DNA of 64,000 nucleotides from Adiantum capillus-veneris. Taxonomy: Eukaryota; Streptophyta; Polypodiopsida; Polypodiales; Pteridaceae. Shown piece by piece: positions 1-10,911 of the stretch. Made by a program: the position numbers and the translations under genes. The DNA is taken from assembly GCA_014529385.2 (NCBI GenBank), contig CM043958.1:154882293-154946292 (forward strand), in the 5' to 3' direction. The notes under the pieces are model-generated. The model saw only the letters and a program-made list of their open reading frames with translations, had not been told where the DNA came from and searched no databases. The first letter of the stretch is position 1. Each line of letters starts with the position of its first letter.

Positions 1-416
1 CGTGGCAAAAGCAGTTTTATGTTGATCTTTGGGATCTATAGTCAATTGGTTGTATCCAAAGAATCCATCTAAAAATCTATAAGCTTCTTTACCAGCTACT
101 TATTCTAGCACATGATCTGTGATAGGAAGGGATAGTTATCTTGTATAGTGGTGGCGTTCACCTTCTTGAGATTTACACACACTCTAAGTTTGCCATTCTT
201 TTTAGGCACCACAACAATTGGTGATACCCAATCAGTGTGTTCTATTTCATAGATTAACTCGGTCTCTTTGAGTTTCTCAATATATTCCTTGATTTTCTTG
301 GTAAATGTCTCATTATAGGTGTATGGTCTTTGTCTACTCGGTTTATCATCATCTCTCATAGGGATAGTGTGCGGCAGATGGCATGATCCACCCCTATGAG
401 ATGTTTGTAAGACCAT
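1..416 (-). pseudogene. Ty3/gypsy reverse transcriptase, N-terminal part (cut by window edge)
   Basis: This encodes the first part of a retrotransposon reverse transcriptase. Recognisable motifs are PSRQRPYTYNETF, TDWVSPIVVVPKKNGKLRV and CVNLKKVNA, followed after a frame change near position 105 by FLDGFFGYNQL and DQHKTAFAT. FLDGF holds the first catalytic aspartate; the YMDD box would lie beyond the left edge. The closest relative in the window is the RT at about 25,210-25,900, with near-identical motif order. The frame change and the loss of the upstream polyprotein make it a pseudogene. It belongs with the linker and protease fragments up to 1795, all on the minus strand. Confidence 0.85.
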
Positions 417-438
417 GCAAGGGCATCCCTATATTCCT

Positions 439-1272
439 TTAACATTCTAATGAGAATCTCCTCTTCCTCTTGCGATATATCTGTCGCTGTGTATGTAGGT
501 TTTGACTCTTCTCTAGGCTCTGCAAGGTCAATTTTCTTGACGTTCTCAGGTCCCTCATAAGATTTCCCCAGTTATTTTGATTGTCACAAGGGTTGTTCAA
601 CAATGATCCTACAATCTTGCAAAGTGTATTTTTTATAATGAGATGGAACATTGATTTCTTTTGGTTTGTTCTATCTAATTCCATCTCCATGATCCACACT
701 TCTTTCAATGTCCATTTCAATTATTTGTATTTGGCTTTATGCTCCGTTTTTGTCATCAGAGGTTCTTTCCCTTTGGTCTTATTAGGTCTAAGCGACTTTG
801 GTTTTACTTGGTTCCATCACTCTAAATGCTTCATGTCTTCCAGTTATCTTGTCTTTTATGCAGCCCGCTGTATTTACTTTCATTGAGAATTGAGTTTCAT
901 TTTCCAATGCAGGTTTTTCAATTTTCTTTCTTAAGTTTTTGTCTCATTTTTGGCGATATCTTTGTTAGCGTCTTAGGTGTTGGCTTGGAAACTCAAAAAA
1001 AAACTTCTCCTCCCCTGAGTAGAAGTTTGGCTCTTACGTGCTCTTTTTCCATAATCTAATTCCTCCAATGTAATCATTTTTTCTTTCAACTCATCCGTGG
1101 CATCATAACAGTGATCGGAGAAGACTTGTTTCTCCTCAATCATTTCAATAAATACCATCTGGATTGGGACTATATCATAGCCCTCTTCGTCACAAAAGTG
1201 TGTAGGTGTAGATTCATTAACACACACATCCATTGTGGCCAAAATTTGGGTCCACTTAGAAGCCCAATACAT
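439..1272 (-). pseudogene. gag-pol linker between protease and RT, degenerate
   Basis: Charged, low-conservation region joining protease to RT. The segment 973-1272 contains TMDVCVNESTPTHFCDEEG and GYDIVPIQM, matched by the sister copy at 46,341-46,838 (TMDVCVNTSMPTQFCNEDG) and by the 16.8-kb element (TKFCDKDGYDVVPYF). The 439-720 part is lysine/arginine-rich. Several frame changes separate the pieces, so no intact protein is possible. Its job in the parent polyprotein is unknown; I call it linker only from its position. Confidence 0.7.
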
Positions 1273-1296
1273 CCAAATTGGAGTGTATTTATGTAA

Positions 1297-1795
1297 TCAT
1301 GATGGCAGTTTAGTCTCCGTAGAGGTCTCAGAGTCCAATTCTTGTATTGGTGTCTTCAGGACATCCTTGTAAGAATGGTCTTTTAAGTTCACTTGAGCAA
1401 TCACCTCTACTTGTTTCAGGTAGAGATAATCATTGCCCCAATATTGGATTAATTTTATATGTCTCATGAACGGTCTTCCCAAAATGATTTCATAGTTGAG
1501 TTTCTTTTCAAATTCTACAATGGCAAAAGTGTGCTTGTAGTCAATCCCATAGGAGTTGACTATCACATGCTCTAGTAATCCCATTGGTTTCTCTATGTGT
1601 CCATCTGCCAATTGCAGTTTCATCCTTTTTTGTTGCTAGCTTTCCCCAAGATTCCTAGATAGCTTTGTTCACTATGGCAATGCCTACTCCATTGTCTAAA
1701 ATAGTCATGGTTGTTACATCATTGTACTATGTTAGAAGGGTAGTGTTTCCGCCGTTCCCTTCATAGTAGTTCCCTACCAACACCATATTAGTGAA
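1297..1795 (-). pseudogene. retropepsin (aspartic protease) fragment of gag-pol
   Basis: The C-terminal half is clear: LQLADGHIEKPMGLLEHV, HTFAIVEFEKKLNYEIILG and RPFM, the flap/IILGRP region of plant Ty3/gypsy proteases. Upstream, the active site reads LDNGVGIAI where relatives have LDSGAGVAI, so the catalytic Ser of D-S-G is replaced by Asn, and a TAG lies between active site and flap. The start of homology is a GNYYEG motif near 1790, where the sequence changes abruptly into an LTR (1796-2069). Inactive on two counts. Confidence 0.85.
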
Positions 1796-2069
1796 TTTGG
1801 GAATTTCCCAATTCCCACTCCACAACTTACGGAATCTCCTACCTAACTGGCCTGTTATTTACAGCTTGGAGCTCCCATTGAGCTCGTAACACATTAAAAT
1901 ATTACAATGGCTTGAAATAAATCGGGAATTTACAGTACATAACCATTTTGAGGAATGTGAAAAATGTGTAACTCCAATCTTCTCTGCTTATTTATGTTGA
2001 TCTTTGATGTGCATTTGTATGTCTTCAGTCTTTTTAGCAACTTCTGTTAACTGATTGACTCAATTAACA
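1796..2069 (-). repeat. truncated 3' LTR of the gag-only element family
   Basis: Read on the minus strand it begins TGTTAATTGAGTCAATCAG and follows the LTR at 57,450-58,371 for about 270 bp (shared blocks include GTAAATTCCCGATTTATTTC and CAAGCCATTGTAATATTT). The remaining ~650 bp are missing; it stops at the gag-pol fragment. The exact junction is uncertain by about 15 bp. Confidence 0.8.
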
Positions 2070-2081
2070 TCCCCCCCTTCC
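2070..2081 (-). other. polypurine tract before the 3' LTR
   Basis: Sense strand reads GAAGGGGGGGA directly before TGTTAATTG. This is the plus-strand primer site of an LTR element. The full copy at 57,438-57,449 has a matching G-rich tract in the same place. Confidence 0.7.
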
Positions 2082-3054
2082 GATTTTAGTGCCCGTCCTC
2101 GGGCACTGTCGAAAAGTGTCCGTGGAGGCAAGGGAAGGTTTTTGATTGGTTTTTGATGGGCTAATTGTATCACTTGTCATTGAATTTGTTGATGAGGTTC
2201 AAGTTGTTGCAGCATCTTCATTGATCCGAACATGTATGATGTGAGAGATGATGTTGCATTTGTCCGTTGTAAGAGCATAATGATGAGGCTGCTGTTTATT
2301 TATGAAAAGTATGTATCAGGGAAGTAGAATGATGAGGTTCTAAATTAGGATCTAATACCTGGATGATCAAAGAAAAAACCCCAATGGGAAAAAAGTGCCT
2401 TTGGGATGCGCGCATTATTGGAGTACTTATTAGCATTGGAAATATTAATAAAGTACTCAAGGAATTATTTGTTGATAGATATGGAATTAAAAAGTCAGCA
2501 AATATGAGAGGGTAGCATGATGAACATTGGTTTGCCTATTGTAGTCCACTCAAGGTGCATAGGCGGAAGCAAAAAAGAGTGTCTAATGCATATTTCCAAT
2601 GATGGGACATCTTATTTATGCATACACAAAAATGCATGGAAAAAACAATGTTTATGCAAGAAAGATTTTTAGGGGTTCTTTAAAAAGATGGTGTAGCTAT
2701 AAAAGCATATGACATGGCTTTGCAAGCTAGCACCCCTTTAAGAATGGTTTTCATTGATGAGGATATGTGCTCTCATCTTACTGTGCACTATGCATGAGTG
2801 TTGGACTCTACGACACTCCACCAATAGTAAGTTAATGGACTTTGACTCTTATGCTCATCTCATCCAGCATGAGAAACATGATTTTAGATATCCTCAACTC
2901 TTCCAGCTTGAGCGTAAGCCTAATAACTACACTCTTAGCACAAAGTTTAATATGACTTGAAGCTTTGGGACTAATGCTTTGCTCATTTTATGGCTCAACA
3001 GCCCGACTATGACTATGCCAAAGAGTGTTTTTTGCACCCTGGCAACTTGACTTT
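2082..3054 (-). other. 3' untranslated internal region of the gag-only element
   Basis: Nucleotide homology to 56,454-57,437 of the complete element, in opposite window orientation. No sense ORF. Two antisense (plus-strand) ORFs occur here, 2754-2960 (68 codons) and 2990-3316 (108 codons, overlapping the sense ORF), and both have counterparts at the same places in the other copy. The whole region is roughly 90% similar between copies, so the ORFs may be passengers. Confidence 0.6.
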
Positions 3055-3852
3055 TTACATTCTTGTGCTTAATACAAACATTTCTGCAAGTAAAAGTAAG
3101 CTTGAATCCTCAAAAAGAGGATTAGTGAAGTACCAAGTTGGCATTGAAGGTTTCTTTTTCCATACCTGTTTTATTATGTTTGAATCTGTATTCGTGTTGG
3201 TTGGGTTTTCCTTTGACTGTGAAGACTCCATTATCTTGATTCTCCAATTAGGCATGTGGATAGGAGTCTTTGATGTTGTTGTAGACCCCTATTGGCTGTC
3301 AGCATTTGGCTTTTGACTAGGAGCATTAGAAGACTTAGGAATCCAAATCTCTTGATGACCTTTGTATCTCCATTGTTGACTTTGCTTCGCTCTAGGTCTT
3401 CTTGAGTTTTTGAGATGTTCATGCAAGTTTGTTGTAGCTGCATTCGGCTTATGGTTGATTGGTAGACAAATCTTTGTATAACCTGTGTAGAATCCTTGTC
3501 TAAGAGGAAGATTCTTTGAGATTTGTCTCTGTTCTGCATCCTCTTGAGAGTTGTGGAATACTTTAGCATCTTTTGATGTTGTTATATTGTATACCTGCTT
3601 CTTAGGTATCCTAGGATATTGTTGAAGTTGATACCTTGTGGGCCTTATTTCTTGGGAGGAACTTGATGTTATTTCATATGCCCTAACCTGCGGTTTTGGT
3701 ACCCGTATTTGTTTCTTACCTCTATAATAATCATGTTTCTTTAAGCTCCATTGTGATGCTATCCATCCCATGTGTTTGTCTTTCTGTGTTGATTTACTGT
3801 CTTTAATCCAAACCGGATCATTGACTTTGACTAAACTGCTCGGAACAAGCAC
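3055..3852 (-). pseudogene. 3'-terminal ORF of the gag-only LTR element (one stop)
   Basis: One frame of about 266 codons, broken only by a TAG at 3289-3291. The protein is rich in Lys, Gln, Ser and Pro. It contains VKVNDPVWIKDSKSTQ, RIPKKQVYNITTSKDAK, LPLRQGFYTGYTK and, after the stop, KKPSMPTWYFTNPLFEDSS. The other copy (55,640-56,453) has the same protein with its own TAG elsewhere (56,135-56,137), so the ancestral ORF was open across both sites. I recognise no known domain. Its place after the gag-like domains and before the PPT makes it the last product of the element. Confidence 0.65.
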
Positions 3853-3862
3853 TTGCTTGTAT

Positions 3863-4357
3863 TGGGAATAGGGAGTGAAAACAACTCGTAGACGGCGGGC
3901 ACAACTAAAACACTCTTTTATTGTGATAGACTTATGTTAAATGAAAGATCTTTCACTTGCAAATGCCTTGGTATGCTCGGAATAGCAATGCAACACCATA
4001 CAAGAGAGACATGAAGAGTTGAAGAAACAGTAGACTCACAGTAAGCTTCTGCAGCATACACTCACTTCATTATCCAAAAACTTTGGTCAATAGCTACAAA
4101 AATTTGGCTTTTATACCATAGCCAAGGTTCAAAGAATGGATTCCTAGCTATTTGGGCTCAATAACAAGGCTTAAGAATTGCATATAGCTACAAAATTGGA
4201 AACCCTCTGCCCCTTTAGACTCATTGGTAATCAATAATGTTACAACAGCCTTGGACTTTGTGGGATTTCTCATTAACACAATGCGGTTTAGTACAATCAA
4301 TTGGGATAAAAAATGAGAGTGGTGTCCCTTTTTGTTTTGTTAGCTGAGCAGCTAACA
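3863..4357 (-). repeat. 3' LTR remnant of a relative of the 16.8-kb element
   Basis: On the minus strand it starts TGTTAGCTGCTCAGCTAAC, preceded by a G-rich polypurine tract. It carries a TATA-type promoter (GGTATAAAAGCC, minus strand, 4103-4127) matching those in the LTRs at 17,473 and 33,367. About 495 bp remain; the far end abuts the gag-only element fragment at ~3862. Confidence 0.65.
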
Positions 4358-4369
4358 TCCCCCCCCCTT
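4358..4369 (-). other. polypurine tract
   Basis: Sense strand AAGGGGGGGGGA immediately before the LTR start at 4357, the usual position of the plus-strand primer site. Confidence 0.65.
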
Positions 4370-4395
4370 GCCTGTGTCATCTGCGACATAGCTAC

Positions 4396-5105
4396 TTAGG
4401 GTGCTAAGTAGTGGTCGGTAGGCTTCCTCGCTTCAATCCTTTTTGTATGCTTCTCAAGGACTTGTTGGTACTTGAGGTGGATTTCTTTGTCCTCTATCGA
4501 CATGAATTGCATGGTTATTTTTTTCCTTTTCTTGACTTCTGAATAGATGACAAACCTTTCTCTCAAGTTGGTGTTGATGGGGCCAAAAATTTTGGATATG
4601 TAAGTGAAGAAGCCCGTATAGAACGCCTCTTCAAAATTTTTCATGTAGTAGGATGGTAAAAACATCACCCAAGCATAGAATCCATGGAGCACTTCCTCCA
4701 AGGTTGTTGGCTAGATAGATCATAGCACAAGACCTTGTTACCTTTGAGGAATGACATCCATGGTGCATCTGTTTGCTCTACACGGTGGAGGTTAGGAACA
4801 TTTTAAAAATCTTAACCAGCATGATGCATGCCAATTCTAGAATCCCTTTGAATAGAAACCTCAAGAAGTAGTAGATTGAGGAGCTCCACTTCCTCCAAAG
4901 GTTGGCTAGATAGATCATAGCACAATCCCTTGTTACCTTTGAGGAATGACATCCATGCTGCATCTGTTTCCTCTGTACAGTGGAAAGTCTGCAAGCAGGT
5001 TAGGAGCATTTTAAAAATCTTAACCAGCATGATGCATGTCAAGTCTAGAATCCCTCTGAATAGAAACCTCAAGAAGTAGTAGATTGAGGAGCTCCTTATT
5101 CTTTG
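4396..5105 (-). pseudogene. C-terminal fragment of retroelement extra ORF, internally duplicated
   Basis: The 4396-4701 frame contains MFLPSYYMKNFEEAFYTGFF and SKIFGP, almost the same as the C-terminus of the 540-codon extra ORF of the 16.8-kb element (MFLPSFHMQTFEEAFYTGFF, SKIFGP). Upstream, 4706-5105 encodes two copies of an adjoining block (CIMLVKIFKM, WMSFLKGNKGLCYDLSSQP), aligning once to residues ~440-500 of that ORF. The fragment has frame breaks. It identifies the parent of this LTR remnant as an element with the same extra 3' gene. Confidence 0.75.
4706..5105. repeat. tandem duplication, ~195-205 bp unit, two copies
   Basis: GGCTAGATAGATCATAGCAC recurs at 4709 and 4904, and AACCAGCATGATGCATG recurs downstream in each copy. 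The second copy has a short insertion. The unit lies inside the extra-ORF fragment. Confidence 0.85.
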
Positions 5106-5194
5106 TATATGAAAAAGTAAGGGTCTATACACACGGTGGACGGGGCGGGCAGACATCGGACGTCCGGCCCCGGGCAAAGGTGCAGCGTCTTTAC

Positions 5195-5690
5195 CCCAAC
5201 ACTTATGATTTTGTAATAGTGATGGAATTTGTTGTTGGTAACATGGATGCAATCATGTGGTCTAAAAAGATAGTGGGAGATCTATGTCTGGCCCTAGATA
5301 TTCATATTTGTAGGAGGAGCCATTTCTTGGAGATCATCTCTCCAATTGTACGTCTTCTTCCACTACAACGATTGAGCATTTGTAGCATCAAATGCCAACA
5401 AAGAAGCTATATGGTTGGTATGTTTAGTGGGAGATTTAAGCATTCAATAAGTTCTAGTTTTGCATTGTGATAGTGAGAGTGCCATTTCTTTGGCAAGAAA
5501 TCCCATGTTTCACTCCAAAGTCAAAGCACCCTAAGGTGAGATATCATCTTCTTTGGAATTCGTTGACAGATAAGTAGTTAGAGCTTATCAAGGTCCACAA
5601 CTTAGTAGATGCTCTTCTTATAAAGGTCCTAGAAATGGATTGGTTTGCACATTGCATCAAGTTAATGGGTGTAGGGTGAATATAATTGTA
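5195..5690 (+). pseudogene. Ty1/copia pol remnant: RNase H C-terminal region
   Basis: Across several frames one can read GAISWRSSLQ, ASNANKEAIWL, HCDSESAISLARNPMFHSK, VKVRYHLLW-like text, LELIKVHNLVDAL and FAHCIKLMGV. That is the normal order at the end of a copia polyprotein (SxTGYxF, WRS, EAIWL, CDxxSAI, DxxTKxL, MGV). It has at least three frame changes and two stops. This is the only copia sequence recognised in the window; its LTRs were not found. Confidence 0.8.
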
Positions 5691-5803
5691 CAAGTATAAA
5701 GCTGATGTGCTTTATGGTTGTACAAAATAGTCTTATTCATAGCCACTTATGATCACATTGGCCTTTAAGTGAGAAATTTGTGGGGTAAAGGCATGTGCAC
5801 ACC

Positions 5804-5949
5804 TACCCGTATGACTCACCCTATACACACCAGCTCTCTACTTCTCATACATATATCAATAAAAGAAGCACATAGCTACCCGTATGACTAACCCTGTACA
5901 CACCAGCTCTCTACTTCTCATACATATATCAATAAAAGAAGCAAATAGT
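5804..5949. repeat. tandem repeat, 73-bp unit, two copies
   Basis: TACCCGTATGACTCACCC (5804) and TACCCGTATGACTAACCC (5877) each start a near-identical 73-bp block ending in ATATATCAATAAAAGAAGCA. Confidence 0.9.
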
Positions 5950-7137
5950 TATTCTCTTTGTATGGTGTTTCCCACAAAATCTTATTCTCTTCTTCTTCCC
6001 CTTACCACATGTATGCACACAAAGGCAAACATCTCCCCTTCATAAATGGGGGCTAAAATGGAATGTAGGTAGTCAAAGATCCATGTCGGAATCACACATT
6101 ATCTTTGTGGCCAAATCTATCATTTACACCAACCATCTGGAGTACACCTATAGGAAGAAATAGTATTCTTATCAATGATAAGAACCATGGTGCTACAAAA
6201 AGACTAGATAGGAGAGTTCCATGCAGTCTCAAAACTTATCTAGACTAGCAAGAAACTTGAATACAAATCCAATTGGTCCTAAATATTTACACAATATTCC
6301 TAAAAATAATGAATTACATGAGACTTTTGGATAAATAACTTTTCTTTCATTCAGTTTTATTTGAAATATATGCAATGTATTTTTGAGCCATATACATCTT
6401 GGCCATACATAAACTCAAGCCTTGAGTTTGGTAGTAATCACTGTCCTTTAGTATGGAAGTTCCTCAATTGCTTCTAGAAGATGATAGGTTCCTAGTAGAG
6501 GTGGTAACCACCTTTGATTATTACAAAACACAACCACTAAATCTTGCAGCACTACACGGACAATTTCATCATAGACCCAAGTGTTTTAGAGCATATTGAC
6601 ACCATTGATGGTTTCATAAGTATCTCAAGGGGTGCCAATGAGCCAAAATAGGCCAAATATCTTTAAATTTATTACACTTCCTCAAGTTGGATCTAAGGTA
6701 TTCAGTCTTTTCTAATCAAATTTTAAAATAGGCAAAGTATCAATGCTAAAATTCACCATGTTCTATCCTCCTTCAATTCTTGTAAAGTGGGTAAGAGTCA
6801 AATTCTCCATGATGAGCCACATGGACTCTCAAAAGTAGTAATCTAGTGAATGGCAAGCTCTAGAGAACATATAGGTAAACACCAAAAAACACTTCTAGTC
6901 ATTTTCATCCTTCTACAAATAACACGGCTTTGTTTAGTCCTTAAGCAAGAAAAAACAGCAACAAACATCCTTCAAAAAGTATGATGGTCTTTGATATTAG
7001 TGCAATAGCCCCTCTAGGTACACACAGACAAAGTACTCACCAAATGGTGAAGCTTGAAGCTCTCTCCCTACAAATCCATCCACAAATATGTAGACAAGTT
7101 TTGAAACTTACAACTCAAAGACACTATCTTCAAAAAG
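5950..7137. other. no gene seen
   Basis: AT-rich sequence with frequent stops in all frames. The left part may hold the copia 3' LTR and the right part the decayed gag start of the chromovirus, but neither can be shown from motifs. Confidence 0.5.
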
Positions 7138-8175
7138 TTGGATTCTGGAGAGCAAAAGCAACAATTTTGTGCGGCCTTAACTGAAGAAATGGTGGAGTAT
7201 GTCAACTCCCAAAGGCCACACACCATATCGGCGGTTATACACCATACTATGGTGGCTTCTCAAATCAATTTCCAAACAGGGGCTAAGAGAATCTCTAAGC
7301 CCACGAAAAAAAAGGGTTCCAATGAGCCTAAGGGGAAGGACATTGTTCAAAAGTCTCCTAAGGGCAATTCCAACAAAGCTAAGGAGAAGGGAGTTTAAAA
7401 AGGTAAAAACAAACTCTCCCCTAAAGATCTTGAGCGTTATCGCAAGGATAACCATTCTTTCAAGTGCGGCAAGCGAGGGCATGTGTACCACACTTGTCCC
7501 CAAAAGAACACTTGCCATGATCCTCCTAGAGCTACCTTGGTTGAAATCCAAGAGGAGGAAAATCACCACAAAGGATCTCCTCTATGCCATGCTTGGGGAA
7601 AGGTAAGAGAACATGATTCTTTTATTCTCTTTGACCCTGGTTCCACTCACAATTTCATATCCACAGAGTTGGCCACCAAGCTAGGCATACAAGCTTACGA
7701 GTTCGGAGATGTCCTACCCATAGATGTTGCTTTCAAGGGGCAAGAAGCTTCAACCACTCCCTTAATTGGGAAATTAAGGCTCCATGTCCAAAGATATGTG
7801 GACAAAGAGGACTTCTTTATCTCTCCTCTCAAGCGTGAGGATGTAATCCTAGGGTCACCATGGTTTGATCACATGGCTGCTAATGTTAAATTCTCTAAAA
7901 GAATAATCTACTTTAGGTTCAGGGAAAAAGATATGTACATAGATGCTAAGCAAATGGGTAACACCATACCCATTGTACATACGCAAGCTTTCAATAAGTC
8001 AATAAAGAGCTCTATTTCCATCTACATGATTTTTGTTAAAGATTCTCAAAATGAACCTAATGTTTTAGCAAAAGAAAATGTACATAGTCACAAGGAATTA
8101 GAGTTATCCAATTTTCTCAAGGGGTTTCAAGATGTCTTTATTGACAACATCCCTTGTGAATTACCCCCTAAATGA
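7138..8175 (+). pseudogene. chromovirus gag nucleocapsid end and retropepsin
   Basis: One frame with a TAA near 7396. The zinc knuckle reads SFKCGKRGHVYHTC: the spacing is the classical one but the first Cys is Ser. The protease follows with LFDPGSTHNFISTELATKL (the D-P-G-S variant common in plant Ty3/gypsy elements) and VILGSPWF as the flap-end motif. A TGA ends the frame at about 8173-8175, after which RT continues in the same frame. Gag N-terminus and 5' LTR were not recognised. Confidence 0.85.
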
Positions 8176-8817
8176 AGCAATGATGACCATGCAATTGAAC
8201 TTCTTCCAGGAAGTTCACCGCCTAACAAACCTCCTTATAGAGTTTCTCAAGATCAACAAGAGGAGATTATGCGGCAAGTGCATGAGTTAGTTGAGAAGGG
8301 CATGGTTAGGCCTAGCTCATCTCCATTTTGCTCACCCATGTTACTAGTGCAAAAGAAAGACGGCACATATCGAATGTGTGTCAACTATAGAGCACTAAAT
8401 AGGATCACTATCAAGAATAGGTTTCCCATTCCACAGGCAGAAGACCTATTTGATAAGCTACAAGGGTCCACCTACTTCAGTAGGATTGACCTAAAAAGTG
8501 GCTATCATCAAATAAGGATAGTTGATCAAGACATTGTAAAGGCCGCATTTTTCACTACCTTTGGTCTTTACAAATATATAGTCATGCCTTTTGGCTTGAC
8601 CAATGCACCAGCCACATTCAACCGCTTGATGGAGAAGCTATTCAGGCCTCACGAAACCTTTACTAGAGTGTTCTTTAATAATATCATCATCTACTTTAAT
8701 TCATTAGATGAACACAAGCAACACCTCCAAGTAATACTTCAAGTTCTAAGAGAGAATAAACTTTATGTTAAAATCGAAAGAAAGGTGAATTTTTCTTACA
8801 AGAGATTTAGTATTTAA
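8176..8817 (+). pseudogene. chromovirus reverse transcriptase, catalytic pair mutated
   Basis: Clear RT motifs occur in order: MVRPSSSPFCSPMLLVQKKD, MCVNYRALNRITIKNRFPIP, YFSRIDLKSGYHQIRI, VMPFGLTNAPATFNRLM, then FFNNIIIYFNS. The last should be FFDDILIYS: both catalytic aspartates (codons 8677-8682) are Asn, so the enzyme is dead. The first catalytic Asp (RIDLKSG) is kept. The frame breaks at about 8817 and resumes in RNase H. Confidence 0.92.
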
Positions 8818-9753
8818 GTCACATTATCTCTCAAGATGGCATCCAAATAGATCCATCAAAATTAGAGGTAATAAAAGTATGGCCTAAACCAAGGAATATC
8901 CATGAACTAAGAAGCTTTATAGGTATGTGTGCATACTATAGACGCTTGATAGAAAAGTTATCACAAATTGCAGGACCATTACATGACCTAACAAAGAAAA
9001 AAGTTAGGTATACATGGTCTATCAAGGAGAGCAATGCTTTCAAAAATCTTAAATAAAAACTCATCTCTCAACCTATGCTTACACTACCAGATCTCTCCAA
9101 GCCATTTGAGGTCCAATGTGACGCTTGTGGTGATTGTCTTGGAGCTGTTTTGCTCCAAGAAGGGCACACCATATATGGCCTATGAAATTTGAAGGCTCGA
9201 TTATGTTGAGAAATCTGTAGGCATATATGAAAAGGAACTCCTTGCAGTTCTACATGCCTTAGACTCATGGAAGCACTATTGGTTGGGGACTCCTTTCATT
9301 CTGCGAACAGATCACCAAAGTCTTAAGTACTTCATGATGCAGACCAAACTCTCCGACAAACAAATGAGGTGGGAAAATTTCCTTTTGCAATTTCATTTTC
9401 ATATTGTTCACGTTGCTGGCAAGCATAATCAAGTAGCCGATGCACTCTCAAGACGGCCGAGAGTGAATGTGGTTTCCATAGCAACTCACAATGATCTATC
9501 TTCTATTATAGATGAGAATGCTATTGATCCCAATTTTAGAGATGTGATTTCGGCCCTTGCACTTGGGAAGAAAGAGGAACCATTTACTTTACAAGATGGT
9601 TATCTTCTCTATGGCAATAGACTATGTGTTACTAAATCACTACGTGAGAAAGTAATGTATGAATCTCATGCTCCTCCTTATGCGGGGCATAGAGGGATTC
9701 AGTCTACCCTAAAGAGGATTGAAACATATTTCTATTGGCCTACCATGAAATAA
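8818..9753 (+). pseudogene. chromovirus RNase H and integrase zinc-binding domain
   Basis: After a frame change one reads IISQDGIQIDPSKLEVI, SFIGMCAYYRRLIEK, FEVQCDACGDCLGAVLLQEG, YEKELLAVLHALDSWKHYW, ILRTDHQSLKYF and GKHNQVADALSRRP. The RNase H acidic residues are visible in DACG, YEKEL, TDHQS and VADALS. The integrase HHCC finger begins with HAPPYAGHRG and ends, beyond a TAA at 9751-9753, with CVVC. At least three further stops or frame changes are present. Confidence 0.88.
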
Positions 9754-10703
9754 AACATACAAGAGTATGTTTCTAAATGTGTGGTATGCCAAAAGACAAA
9801 GTTTGATAGAGGGAAGCAACCTGGATTGCTTCAACCCTTGCCAATCCCTAATTCACCATGGGAGAGCATATCCAAGGACTTTATCTTTGGAGTGCCTAAG
9901 TCTATCCATGGGAATACGATAATATGGATGATAGTAGACAGCTTCAGTAACTCATTTTATACCTATCAAAAAGACTATCAAAGCCCATCAAATGGCAACC
10001 CTCTTCATTTCACAAATCTTCAAGTACCATGGCTTGCCAATGTCCATAGTGTCCGATAGAGATCCTAGAATGACCAGTAATTTTTGGAAGGGTCTCTTTG
10101 AGAATTTAGGGACAAGGCTAAACTTCTCTTTGGCATATCACCCACAAACGGATGGCCAAAGTGAAATATCTAACGTAACAATTCTTGATCTACTAAAAGC
10201 CTATGTAACGAAAGTAGATCAAAGATCCCAATGGGAGAAGTACTTACCCTTAGTGGAGTATGCCTACAGTAACACTATACATACTTCCATGGGAAAAGCA
10301 CCTTTTGAGGTAATTGAGGGAAGATCAAAAAGTCCCTTGCTACTTAAGGTACACGGAAAGATCTTCGCTACAGCTGAGATAGCCAAGACCTACAAGAATC
10401 TTTGCCAAAGATTAAGGATGCTATCTCTATCTCACAGCAAAGGTAAAAGGCTTCTATTGACAAGTACAAAAGAGCCCAAGCATTTAAAGAAAATGATTGG
10501 GTCTTACTCAAATTTCCCAAGGCTCGATTAAGGCACACGACGGGCAAGAATCCTACGGGACACCAAAAGTACTATGCTAAGTTAACAAAAAGGTACTATG
10601 GTCCCTTCCAGATTCTTACGCCAATCAATGAGATGGCCTATCAACTCAAGTTGCCTACCCATTGGCTCATACACAATGATTTTCATGTGAGCCTATTAAA
10701 GCC
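9754..10703 (+). pseudogene. chromovirus integrase core and GPY/F region
   Basis: SKDFIFGVPKS carries the first Asp, SDRDPRMTSNFWKGLF the second, and YHPQTDGQSEISN the Glu of the D,D,E triad. The frame shifts between about 9955 and 9992. Downstream, in another frame, come DWVLLKFPKARLR, KRYYGPFQIL (the GPY/F motif) and LPTHWLIHNDFHVSLLKP. A MITE interrupts the coding sequence right after LLKP. Confidence 0.88.
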
Positions 10704-10911
10704 CTCGGGGCGGTCACTTTTTAGAATGTGTATGCTATAACGTGAGTTAATCGGAGAGGATTATTAAAAGATCAAAATGTATACATACAGAGGGGGGTGG
10801 GGTTTTTTTAAATAGGCACGTAGTGTAGATATAGTATGTATATTGAGGTATTATTAATAACCTCTTGAACGCACGTGATATAGGAAGCTTTTGATAAGTG
10901 ACCGCCCCGGG
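10704..10911. mobile_element. hAT-like MITE, 208 bp
   Basis: Terminal inverted repeats of 16 bp with one mismatch (CTCGGGGCGGTCACTT at the left; the complement of CCCGGGGCGGTCACTT at the right) are flanked by the 8-bp direct repeat TTAAAGCC (10,696-10,703 and 10,912-10,919). An 8-bp duplication is typical of hAT transposons. Removing the element and one repeat restores the pol reading LLKP-YKVEPP. It has no coding capacity. Confidence 0.88.
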
